This document shows positions 34,984 to 42,561 of a stretch of 64,000 nucleotides of DNA, piece after piece. Source of the stretch: Deltaproteobacteria bacterium (GTDB lineage Bacteria; Desulfobacterota_D; UBA1144; Nemesobacterales; UBA2774). The notes beneath the pieces were generated by a model. It was given only the letters and a program-made list of their open reading frames with translations. It ran no database searches and had not been told where the DNA came from. A program made the position numbers and the translations under genes. Each line of letters starts with the position of its first letter. Within the stretch, counting starts at the first letter, position 1. The stretch lies in NCBI GenBank assembly GCA_029262275.1, contig JAJCZS010000037.1, positions 1-64,000 on the forward strand. Reading direction: 5' to 3'.

Positions 34984-35349
34984 CTATTTGTTTGCTTCTC
35001 TGTAATTATTTCTTGCATCGTCTACCTTTTTAATATTTTTTTGAGTCCACTTTTCTAGTTGTTTGAATATTGGGATTAGTGTATTACCCAAATCCGTCAT
35101 TGAATAAACAACTCTAGGAGGTATTTCCAAATATTGTTTCCTGTTTATGACTCCGTCACGCTCTAATTCTCGGAGTTGCTGCGTTAACATTCTTTGTGTT
35201 ACAGCTGGAATTAGTCTTTTTAATTCGTTAAAACGCCTAGGGCTTAAGTTAATGAAATAAAGTATCTCAGGTTTCCATTTACCTCCAAATATATTAATTG
35301 AACTTGCAATCGGACAGGCTTTAATCTCTGCTTTATCGCTTTCAGACAT
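34984..35349 (-). CDS. HxlR-family transcriptional regulator
   Basis: A 121-residue winged-helix regulator. CPIASSINIFGGKWKPEIL near residue 12 with the conserved Cys12, RRFNELKRLIPAVTQRMLTQ near 37, and LRELERDGVINR near 56 are standard HxlR features. In related regulators (HypR, YodB) the N-terminal Cys senses disulfide stress or electrophiles, so a redox or quinone signal is plausible. It is divergent from an NTF2-like gene; three copies of an octamer in the shared 132-base spacer look like its operators. Confidence 0.92.
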   Translation of the reverse strand: MSESDKAEIKACPIASSINIFGGKWKPEILYFINLSPRRFNELKRLIPAVTQRMLTQQLRELERDGVINRKQYLEIPPRVVYSMTDLGNTLIPIFKQLEKWTQKNIKKVDDARNNYREANK

Positions 35350-35372
35350 TACATGATTCTCCTATATAACTA

Positions 35373-35443
35373 TTAGTATACATTTCAGTACTATATAACA
35401 TAAATGTACCTAGTTGAAAATATATACTAAATCATTATACTAA
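35373..35443. promoter_or_regulatory. Putative HxlR operator region with three octamer copies
   Basis: The octamer TATACTAA occurs at 35423-35430 and 35436-35443 and, inverted as TTAGTATA, at 35373-35380. The inverted copy begins a TAGTA-N10-TACTA dyad (35374-35393). All lie between the divergent HxlR and NTF2-like genes, the usual place for autoregulatory HxlR binding. Copy spacing of 13 bases approximates a helical turn plus. AT-richness lowers specificity, but three exact copies in 71 bases are unlikely to be trivial. Confidence 0.55.
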
Positions 35444-35481
35444 AATTTGACTTACTTATCACTAAGTATGGAGGTGTTACA

Positions 35482-35853
35482 GTGACCGACAATGAGAGAA
35501 AATCTGTAGCTAGTGAATATTTAAAAGGATTAGATACAGGCAAGGATATTTTTCATTTGTTTGACGAAGATGCAGAAGTATTTTTCCCCAACTGGGGAGT
35601 TGCCAGAGGTTCTGAGGAATATAAAAAACTGTTTTCAGATCTCGGTGCAATGGTGGAGGATTTTAAGCATCATCATGCATACATTAACTGGATAATCCAG
35701 GGAGACATGGTAGTTGCTGAGGGTTCTAGCGAAGGAAAGCTCAAATCTGGAGAAACCTGGTCAGACAGTAAATGGTGCGATGTGTTTGAGATAAGAGATG
35801 GAAATATTAAAAGACTATACATCTATCTTGACCCTGATTATTCTAGGTATTGA
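35482..35853 (+). CDS. SnoaL/NTF2-like family protein
   Basis: A 123-residue protein with the NTF2-like cone fold pattern: an N-terminal helix, FDEDAEVFFPNWGVARGSEEY near 27-47, a central HHHAYINWIIQGDMVVAEG region and a C-terminal strand DVFEIRDGNIKRLYIYLDP. Members range from isomerases to binding proteins, so the substrate is open. The start is GTG 35482 behind GGAGGTG. Divergent expression with the HxlR regulator suggests it is the regulated gene. Confidence 0.82.
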   Translation: MTDNERKSVASEYLKGLDTGKDIFHLFDEDAEVFFPNWGVARGSEEYKKLFSDLGAMVEDFKHHHAYINWIIQGDMVVAEGSSEGKLKSGETWSDSKWCDVFEIRDGNIKRLYIYLDPDYSRY

Positions 35854-35937
35854 TAATGATTAATAAAATTTAGTACAAAAACGTTGAATTATTTCCTACA
35901 CTCAAATTAATGCATGATTACAGAGGAGCTCGTTAAT

Positions 35938-36846
35938 ATGGCCGATAGTACAATTTTTCCTCCGCTCCCAATTGAAGAATGGGAAGATACAAAAAACACT
36001 TTGCACTTATATTTTCAAATAGTTGGGAAGATCCGTCTGACTTTATTTCCTAAAATGAACCATTGGTGGCATGTAACCCTATACTTATCGCCAAGGGGAA
36101 TGACAACAAGGCCTATTCCATATAAGGATTTAGTATTTCAGATAGATTTCGATTTCTTCGACCACATTTTATTAATACAAACCAGTTCTGGAGAGCAGAG
36201 ATCTTTTAGTTTGAAGAATATTTCTGTCTCTGATTTTTATCTCAGGCTCTTGGATAATCTAGAAGCCCTAGGCATTGAAGTAAAAATCAAAGCTAATCCC
36301 TATGACGTTCCTTTCAGTAAAGAACCTTTTGAATCTGACAAAGACCATTCTGATTATGATGGCGATTATGTGAACAGATATTGGCGAATCCTTACACAAG
36401 TGAACTCTGTATTTGAAGAATTTCGAGGTAAATTTATTGGAAAGAGTACCCCTGTACATCTATACTGGCACCATGCTGACTTAGCCGTTACAAGATTCTC
36501 TGGAAGAAAAGCACCCGATTTTGAAGGTGGTACTGCAGCTGACAAAGAGGCTTATTCTCATGAGGTAATTAGTTTTGGATTTTGGGCAGGTGATGATACG
36601 GTAAGAGCCCCAGCGTTTTACTCATATACCTATCCAGAGCCTGATGGCTTGTCTGAACAACCCCTTACGCCTAAGGAAGCATTTTGGAATACTGAAAATG
36701 GAGCAATGGCTGTGTTAATGTATGATGATCTAAGAAAGAAAAAGAATCCGAAACAAGCATTACTGGATTATCTAGGAAGCGCATATGAGGCAGGAGCTAA
36801 GTGTGCGGGTTGGAATACAGATGAGTTTGAATTAATGATTCCTTAA
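35938..36846 (+). CDS. DUF5996 family protein
   Basis: A 302-residue protein starting at ATG 35938, behind GAGGAGC; the ATG at 35914 adds eight residues without a ribosome-binding site. The series LPIEEWEDTKNTLHLYFQIV, NHWWHVTLYLSPRGMTTRPI, PVHLYWHHADLAVTRFSGR and HEVISFGFWAGDD is what I associate with DUF5996. No catalytic function is established. The many conserved Trp, His and Asp residues suggest an enzyme. It follows the NTF2-like gene by 84 bases. Confidence 0.85.
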   Translation: MADSTIFPPLPIEEWEDTKNTLHLYFQIVGKIRLTLFPKMNHWWHVTLYLSPRGMTTRPIPYKDLVFQIDFDFFDHILLIQTSSGEQRSFSLKNISVSDFYLRLLDNLEALGIEVKIKANPYDVPFSKEPFESDKDHSDYDGDYVNRYWRILTQVNSVFEEFRGKFIGKSTPVHLYWHHADLAVTRFSGRKAPDFEGGTAADKEAYSHEVISFGFWAGDDTVRAPAFYSYTYPEPDGLSEQPLTPKEAFWNTENGAMAVLMYDDLRKKKNPKQALLDYLGSAYEAGAKCAGWNTDEFELMIP

Positions 36847-36889
36847 TAGTGATTTATACTATTTTTTAATAATCTTCATGGAGGATAAT

Positions 36890-37534
36890 ATGAGTAATCG
36901 TTCAGACAATAATATTATAATAGAAATTATGGAGGACGGGCCGCTTATAGTTAAGGGGCTTGGAACATTAAAGAACTCTAAGGGTGATGAGCTTGAGATA
37001 GATAAAGTAGTGGCTCTATGCAGATGTGGAGATTCTTCAAATAAACCCTTTTGTGATGGTACTCATAAAAAAGTTAGTTTTTCAGGCAAGAGAGAGATTG
37101 ATAAACCTCTGAATAAAGAAAGAGAATATGAAGGAGCTGAAATAGACGTTTATGATAACCGTGTTATTTGTTCACACGCAGGAGAATGTGTTAGCAATCT
37201 ACCCTCAGTATTCCGTCTGGGTGAGCGCCCCTGGATAGCTCCAGATAATGCAGGCGTTGATGAAGTTGTCTCTGTAGTTAAGAAATGTCCTTCAGGTGCC
37301 CTGAGTTACTCCATTGAAGGTAAGCACGAAAGAGATTTTGATCACTCACCTCAAATTTCAATAGCAAAAAACGGCCCCTATAATGTAGCTGGGAATATTG
37401 AAATAAAAATTGAAGAGAGCTTGCAGCCACCCTCAAAGGAGCACTTCGCTCTTTGCCGCTGTGGGGCTTCTAAAAATAAACCATACTGTGACGGCTCGCA
37501 CTCGGATGCTGGTTTTAAAGACGAAGATAACTGA
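36890..37534 (+). CDS. CDGSH-Fer4_19-CDGSH iron-sulfur protein
   Basis: A 214-residue protein with three iron-sulfur modules. The first CDGSH motif has C44, C46, C55 and H59 (CRCGDSSNKPFCDGTH), the last has C189, C191, C200 and H204 (CRCGASKNKPYCDGSH), each fitting a 3Cys-1His [2Fe-2S] cluster. Between them, C94, C100 and C133 (ICSHAGEC and KKCPSGALSY) belong to a divergent single-cluster domain of the Fer4_19 kind. Start at ATG 36890, since the earlier in-frame ATG at 36878 is part of its GGAGG site. It probably acts in electron transfer or cluster storage. Confidence 0.92.
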   Translation: MSNRSDNNIIIEIMEDGPLIVKGLGTLKNSKGDELEIDKVVALCRCGDSSNKPFCDGTHKKVSFSGKREIDKPLNKEREYEGAEIDVYDNRVICSHAGECVSNLPSVFRLGERPWIAPDNAGVDEVVSVVKKCPSGALSYSIEGKHERDFDHSPQISIAKNGPYNVAGNIEIKIEESLQPPSKEHFALCRCGASKNKPYCDGSHSDAGFKDEDN

Positions 37535-37589
37535 CTTAGTTTCAATTGTATTTTTTGAATCCTAACCCCTTGTTTTTCCAACTAAATAG

Positions 37590-37618
37590 TTGACACAAAC
37601 TATTAAAAATCTGATATT
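37590..37618 (+). promoter_or_regulatory. Promoter of the GST gene
   Basis: TTGACA (37590-37595), exactly 17 bases, GATATT (37613-37618). The -35 is perfect and the -10 matches at four of six positions. The GST start is about 50 bases downstream. ACAAAC and GTTTGT flank the spacer-to-minus-10 region as an interrupted inverted repeat. Confidence 0.6.
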
Positions 37619-37630
37619 GTTTGTACTGGG

Positions 37631-37645
37631 GCATATAGAATATGC
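37631..37645. promoter_or_regulatory. Perfect palindrome in the GST leader
   Basis: GCATAT, AGA, ATATGC: a six-base perfect inverted repeat with a three-base centre, about 12 bases beyond the -10 of the GST promoter. The location near the expected transcription start fits an operator. No regulator gene is adjacent, so the cognate factor is unknown. Confidence 0.5.
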
Positions 37646-37669
37646 TCTATAAAAAACGGAGAACTAAAT

Positions 37670-38335
37670 ATGATTGATCTATACACATCTACAACACCGA
37701 ATGGACGGAAAGCCTCTATTATGCTTGAAGAAACAGGACTTTCTTATAATGTGAATCATTTGAAACTTGGCAAAATGGAGCAAAAAGAGGATTGGTACAT
37801 GGAATTAAATCCAAATGGCAGAATTCCTACTATAGTAGACCATGATAATGACGATTTTGCTGTGTTTGAGTCGGGTGCAATATTAAATTATCTAGCTGAA
37901 AAGACCGGCCAGTTCATACCCTCTGATTTAAAAGGACGCTCAACAGTTATACAGTGGCTAATGTTTCAGAAGGCTGGTATTGGCCCCATGCAGGGCCAGG
38001 CAAACGTGTTTTTCAGGTATACCGATGAGAAAATTGAGTATGCAATTAATCGTTATCAGAAAGAGACTAGAAGGCTTTATGAGGTGCTCAATAAGAGACT
38101 TAAGGATAATGAATATCTAGCAGGGGACTCATACTCGATTGCAGATATTGCTACATATCCTTGGATCCACGTTCATGATTGGGCGGGGATCAATATTGAT
38201 GATCTGGATAGTTTAAAGAGATGGATAGAGACTGTTGGGGATAGACCAGCTGTTAAACGTGGAATGGACGTACCAAGACCTCCAGTAATGGATGAGAAAG
38301 CAGCTGAGAGAGGGGCACAACTTTTAATTAAGTAA
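37670..38335 (+). CDS. Glutathione S-transferase, nu-class-like (YfcG-type)
   Basis: A 221-residue GST. The N-terminal thioredoxin-like domain begins with [15 protein letters not shown] (residues 6-20); the T-P-N motif is that of nu-class enzymes such as YfcG and YghU, which have disulfide-bond reductase activity and lack a conserved Tyr/Ser/Cys nucleophile. The glutathione-binding [11 protein letters not shown] and [14 protein letters not shown] follow. The helical domain starts around residue 90 and contains [13 protein letters not shown]. It has its own promoter and leads a run with the lipoamide-dehydrogenase-like gene 25 bases downstream. Confidence 0.92.
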   Translation: MIDLYTSTTPNGRKASIMLEETGLSYNVNHLKLGKMEQKEDWYMELNPNGRIPTIVDHDNDDFAVFESGAILNYLAEKTGQFIPSDLKGRSTVIQWLMFQKAGIGPMQGQANVFFRYTDEKIEYAINRYQKETRRLYEVLNKRLKDNEYLAGDSYSIADIATYPWIHVHDWAGINIDDLDSLKRWIETVGDRPAVKRGMDVPRPPVMDEKAAERGAQLLIK

Positions 38336-38360
38336 GTCTAATACTGCTAAGGAGTCTAAA

Positions 38361-39806
38361 TTGAAAGAGATTAAAGTTGATGTGGCTGTTATTGGTGGTG
38401 GAACTGCTGGAATGGTTGCGTATCGTAAGGCAAAAGAGAACGCCAAAGATGTAGTCCTGATCGAAGGTGGTCAGTATGGGACTACGTGTGCTAGGGTAGG
38501 GTGTATGCCAAGTAAGCTTCTAATATCTGCAGCAGACGCTGTTCATTCAATTGAAGAGGCCTCTGGTTTTGGCATAATTCCTAGTGGTAAGCCCAAAATA
38601 GACGGTGTTAAAGTAATGCAGAGGGTCCGCAGTGAAAGAGACCGTTTTGTAGGGTTTGTGTTAGATACGATCGAATCAATTCCGACTGAGACTAAGATTG
38701 AAGGTTATGCAAAATTTGTTGATAACAAGACGCTTCAAGTAGATGACCATACAACTGTAGAAGCTAAATCAATTGTTATAGCGACCGGTTCATCTCCATC
38801 TATTCTTCCTATGTTTGAGGCGGCTGGTGATCGTCTTCTCGTCAACGATGATGTTTTTTATTGGGAAGATCTGCCTGAATCAGTAGTGGTATTCGGGGCC
38901 GGGATAATAGGACTTGAGATTGGTCAGGCGCTTCACCGCCTTGGAGTAAGAACGAAAATTCTAAGCAAATTTGGATTAGTTGGACCGCTCAATCATCCTG
39001 AGATAATAGAATATGCAGATCGTACTTTTAGAGATGAGTTCTATCTTGATACAGATGCCGATACTTTAGACATTCAAAAAGCTGGTGATCAGGTTGAGAT
39101 TACGTTTAAGAATCTAGACGGCGAGGAGCAAATTGAAAAGTTTGATTATCTCCTTGCGGCAACAGGTAGAACACCAAATGTAGGAAACTTGGGATTAGAA
39201 AATACAACCTTAGAACTCAACGAGAGAGGGATTCCTCTCTTTGATAGGTTTACACTTCAATGTGGAAATAGCTCAATATTTATTGCCGGTGATGCCGATA
39301 ACGATTTGCCACTCTTACATGAAGCTGCAGCTGAGGGGCGTATAGCAGGAGAGAATGCAGCAAGGTTTCCAGAAGTTCATGCGGGGCTCAGGACTGTGCC
39401 GCTTACTGCAGTGTTCACAGATCCCCAAATAGCACTTGTGGGAAATAGTTATAATCAGTTATTAGAGACTCCAAATAGGTGTTTTGTAACTGGCAAGGTT
39501 TCTTTTGAGAATCAGGGGCGAAGCAGGGTTATGCTTAAGAATAAGGGCATGCTTTATATCTATGCAGAGTATGGCTCTGGGCTCTTTTTAGGAGCTGAAA
39601 TGTTTGGCCCTCGTGCAGAGCACATTGCGCATTTACTTGCTTGGGCACATCAGAAAAGAATGTGTATTCCAGAGATGCTCCAAATGCCATTTTATCACCC
39701 GGTGATAGAAGAAGGTGTAAGGACTGCTCTTAGAGATGCAAACGAAAAACTACACATTGGGCCTGGGTTAGATGAAACCAGCATGGAATGTGGACCCGGA
39801 ATTTAA
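38361..39806 (+). CDS. Dihydrolipoamide dehydrogenase-family flavoprotein
   Basis: A 481-residue class I pyridine nucleotide-disulfide oxidoreductase. FAD is bound by AVIGGGTAGMVAYRKA (9-24), the redox pair is C43/C48 in CARVGCMPSKLL, NAD(P) by VVVFGAGIIGLEIGQAL near residue 177, and the C-terminal dimer interface supplies the His-Glu dyad in YHPVIEEGVRTAL. No 2-oxoacid dehydrogenase E1/E2 or glycine-cleavage genes are nearby, so its partner is open; the adjacent nu-class GST suggests a disulfide-reduction role. TTG start 38361 behind AAGGAGT. Confidence 0.9.
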   Translation: MKEIKVDVAVIGGGTAGMVAYRKAKENAKDVVLIEGGQYGTTCARVGCMPSKLLISAADAVHSIEEASGFGIIPSGKPKIDGVKVMQRVRSERDRFVGFVLDTIESIPTETKIEGYAKFVDNKTLQVDDHTTVEAKSIVIATGSSPSILPMFEAAGDRLLVNDDVFYWEDLPESVVVFGAGIIGLEIGQALHRLGVRTKILSKFGLVGPLNHPEIIEYADRTFRDEFYLDTDADTLDIQKAGDQVEITFKNLDGEEQIEKFDYLLAATGRTPNVGNLGLENTTLELNERGIPLFDRFTLQCGNSSIFIAGDADNDLPLLHEAAAEGRIAGENAARFPEVHAGLRTVPLTAVFTDPQIALVGNSYNQLLETPNRCFVTGKVSFENQGRSRVMLKNKGMLYIYAEYGSGLFLGAEMFGPRAEHIAHLLAWAHQKRMCIPEMLQMPFYHPVIEEGVRTALRDANEKLHIGPGLDETSMECGPGI

Positions 39807-39875
39807 TTTGTTTTAACTTGGCACACTAATTAGACTATAAATCATATAAATTTTGAAACTTGGGAGGAAAGGGTT

Positions 39876-40637
39876 ATGAGACTAGAGGGTAAAACTGCAT
39901 TAATAACTGGCGGAGGAGATGGGATTGGGCGGGCAACTGCACTTTTATTTTGTGAGGAAGGGGCAAAAGTAGGAATAATGGGGAGGACTGAGGCCAGACT
40001 ACATGACACTGTGAGTGAAGCTAAAGGGCCTGGAGAAATTACTGCATATCAAGGTGATGTTTCCAAAGAAGAAGACGTGAAAAGAGTAGTAAATGATTTA
40101 TACAAGAAATACGGAAAGATTGATATTCTATTTAATAATGCAGGTATTTACGAGGCTGGAAGCGTGGTTACGACCTCAATGGATGTTTGGGACAGAACTA
40201 TTAATATAAATGTAAAAGGGGTTTTTCTTGTCAGTAAACATGTGATTCCTATAATGGCCAAAGGCGGTGGAGGAGCGGTTATAAACAACTCTTCCGTGTT
40301 AGGGATTGTCGGTATGGAAGACTGTGTTGCATACAACGCATCTAAGGGAGCAGTTAGGCAAATTACTAAAAGTATGGCCCTTGATCATGCTGGAGATAAC
40401 ATAAGAGTAAATTCAGTTTGCCCTGGATACATAAAAACCAAAATGGATCCTGAGTTTATGGGAAACCCACCTGATGCTGATGAGCAACTGGATAAGATAG
40501 CAGCTGATATGATCCCTCTTGTAAGACGCGCCGATGCAGTAGAGGTGGGGCACGCAGTATTATATCTTGCAAGTGATGAGGCAAGATATGTGACAGGTTC
40601 AGATTTAGTAATTGACGGCGGTTGGACAACTGTTTAA
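39876..40637 (+). CDS. Short-chain dehydrogenase/reductase
   Basis: A 253-residue classical SDR. The cofactor motif TGGGDGIGRATAL is at residues 11-23, NNAG follows near 87, and the catalytic Ser-Tyr-Lys set is visible in NNSSVLGIVG and YNASKGAV, with ICPGYIKT-like VCPGYIKTKMD after it. The last strand YVTGSDLVIDGGWT is typical. Substrate is unknown. ATG behind GGGAGGAAAGG. It follows the flavoprotein by 69 bases. Confidence 0.93.
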   Translation: MRLEGKTALITGGGDGIGRATALLFCEEGAKVGIMGRTEARLHDTVSEAKGPGEITAYQGDVSKEEDVKRVVNDLYKKYGKIDILFNNAGIYEAGSVVTTSMDVWDRTININVKGVFLVSKHVIPIMAKGGGGAVINNSSVLGIVGMEDCVAYNASKGAVRQITKSMALDHAGDNIRVNSVCPGYIKTKMDPEFMGNPPDADEQLDKIAADMIPLVRRADAVEVGHAVLYLASDEARYVTGSDLVIDGGWTTV

Positions 40638-40699
40638 TTCAATCTGTGCTAAACTTAATTGCCTAAACTTCTAAAACAGATATTAAATAAGGATATTAT

Positions 40700-41740
40700 A
40701 TGGACCCTGTAAGCCAGGGATTAGTTGGATCTGTTTTACCCGGGAGCGTTTCTAATAAAAAGGAAATAAGACTTGCTGTATTAATAGGATTCTTAGCAGG
40801 TCTACTTGCTGACATCGATGTAATAATACGCTCTTCAACTGATCCACTCTTATTTATTGAATATCATCGCCAATTCACTCATTCTCTGATTTTTATTCCT
40901 ATTGGTGGACTTATAGCAGCAGCATTCTGCTGGCTGTTCTTAAGAAAACGTCTTAACTTCTGGAAGATATACTTCTATGCAGCTCTCGGATATGGAACCC
41001 ATTGCCTTCTCGATGCTTGCACAAATTATGGAACGGAGCTTCTTTGGCCTTTCTCAGATATAAAAGTTGCATGGAACATAGTGTCTATTATTGACCCCAT
41101 ATTTACTTTAACTTTATTACTCTTGGTGATTATAGCTGTAATCAAAAAATCACCATTAATAGCAAGAATAGGACTCGTATTCGCAGTTTGTTATCTACTA
41201 TTCGGTTTCTATCAGAGGGAACAGGCGAAAGATGCTCTATTCGTTTTGGCCGAGAGTAGGGGGCACATAGTTGAGAGAGTCGAGGTTCATCCCTCAATTG
41301 GCAATTTATTTCTTTGGAGAGCAGTTTATGAGTCAGATGGTCAATACAATGTTGATGCTATTCGCATAAGTCCCCTCTCAGAAACTAAGATCTATAATGG
41401 AGACTCAATTGAAGTCTTTGATACAGATCAAAAGTTATCAAATTTAGATAAAGATTCAGTTCTTTATCATGATGTTGAGCGGTTTAGACATTTTGCTAGA
41501 GACTTTCTTGTAGTTCATCCTGATTATCCTGATATTATTGGTGATTTGAGAATGGGAATATTGCCAAACAGTATAGTGCCTCTGTGGGGTATTAAATTTG
41601 ATCCCGAGAATCAGAACGAACATGTTTCAATGGAAAATTATGATAGATCTCTAGATGATGGGAAAATCCAGAAATTTATATCCATGCTAATGGGAAAAGA
41701 TTTGCCAAATGGAAATCAACCCAGTAAACAAAAGAATTAG
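40700..41740 (+). CDS. YdjM/YbcI-type membrane-bound metal-dependent hydrolase family protein
   Basis: A 346-residue inner-membrane protein. The N-terminal half has four to six hydrophobic segments with the family's polar signature residues: MDPVSQGLVGSVLPG, GLLADIDVIIR near 34-44, and EYHRQFTHSLIFIPIGG near 55-71, plus GYGTHCLLDACTNYGTEL. The His and Asp residues are the reason for the putative hydrolase name (PF04307). The C-terminal part (about 190-346) is soluble and beta-rich. The biological function is unknown. Confidence 0.85.
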   Translation: MDPVSQGLVGSVLPGSVSNKKEIRLAVLIGFLAGLLADIDVIIRSSTDPLLFIEYHRQFTHSLIFIPIGGLIAAAFCWLFLRKRLNFWKIYFYAALGYGTHCLLDACTNYGTELLWPFSDIKVAWNIVSIIDPIFTLTLLLLVIIAVIKKSPLIARIGLVFAVCYLLFGFYQREQAKDALFVLAESRGHIVERVEVHPSIGNLFLWRAVYESDGQYNVDAIRISPLSETKIYNGDSIEVFDTDQKLSNLDKDSVLYHDVERFRHFARDFLVVHPDYPDIIGDLRMGILPNSIVPLWGIKFDPENQNEHVSMENYDRSLDDGKIQKFISMLMGKDLPNGNQPSKQKN

Positions 41741-41805
41741 CTTGCAACTTTTATTCAAATGTATTATCAAATAAAGAGTGTAAACAAATATAAGGAGGGT
41801 CAATT

Positions 41806-42552
41806 ATGGAATTAAATGAAAAGCAATTACAGATGTGTGAGAATAGCAAGTGGGATTTTTCTGATCTTAAAGCCTTAATTTTAAATTGTACTTTAAAGAA
41901 GTCTCCCGAGAAATCTCATACTGAAGGTCTTATAACAATATCTAAAACTATTATGGAGAAAAACGGGATCTCGGTCGAACTACTTCGTCCGATTGACTAT
42001 GAAATTGCTACAGGTGTTTATCCCGATATGACCGAGCATGGCTGGGATAAAGATGACTGGCCCATGATATATGAAAAAGTTAAAGCTGCCAATATATTAA
42101 TTGTTGGCTCATCAATCTGGCTTGGTGAAAAAACATCTGTTGCTACACAAGTGGTTGAAAGGCTCTATGCTAACTCCCACCTTCTTAACGAACACGGTCA
42201 GTACGCTGACTATGGTAAGGTAGGAGGCTGTCTCATTACAGGTAACGAAGATGGTGCCAAGCACTGCTCGATGAATTTGTTGTATTCACTGCAGCACTTG
42301 GGTTATACAATCCCCCCTCAGGCCGATGCTGCATGGCTTGGAGAGGCGGGACCGGGACCTTCATACCTTGATCCAGGTTCAGGTGGCCCAGAGAATGACT
42401 TTACTAATCGTAATACTACTTTTATGACCTGGAATCTGATGCATATTGCAAGGATGCTCAAAGATGCTGGCGGAATCCCTGCTCATGGTAACCAGCGCTC
42501 TGAATGGGACGCAGGATGTCGCTTTGACTATGAAAACCCAGAGCATAGGTAG
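41806..42552 (+). CDS. Flavodoxin-fold NAD(P)H-dependent reductase-like protein
   Basis: A 248-residue protein with the flavodoxin-like fold. After a short N-terminal extension, LKALILNCTLKKSPEKSHTE (24-43) is the phosphate-binding loop, KAANILIVGSSIWLGEKTSV near 96-115 the second FMN loop, and GGCLITGNEDGAKHCSMNLL the third. The family includes FMN-dependent NAD(P)H reductases and quinone reductases. ATG with AAGGAGG upstream. It is nine bases upstream of the OprB-like porin, with which it is probably cotranscribed. Confidence 0.85.
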   Translation: MELNEKQLQMCENSKWDFSDLKALILNCTLKKSPEKSHTEGLITISKTIMEKNGISVELLRPIDYEIATGVYPDMTEHGWDKDDWPMIYEKVKAANILIVGSSIWLGEKTSVATQVVERLYANSHLLNEHGQYADYGKVGGCLITGNEDGAKHCSMNLLYSLQHLGYTIPPQADAAWLGEAGPGPSYLDPGSGGPENDFTNRNTTFMTWNLMHIARMLKDAGGIPAHGNQRSEWDAGCRFDYENPEHR

Positions 42553-42561
42553 TTCTTAGAA

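Noticed and set aside
35852-35870. GATAATGATTAATAAAATT resembles a Fur box before the DUF5996 gene.
   Set aside because: The match is in a very AT-rich spacer, overlaps the end of the NTF2-like gene, and no good promoter lies at the expected distance.
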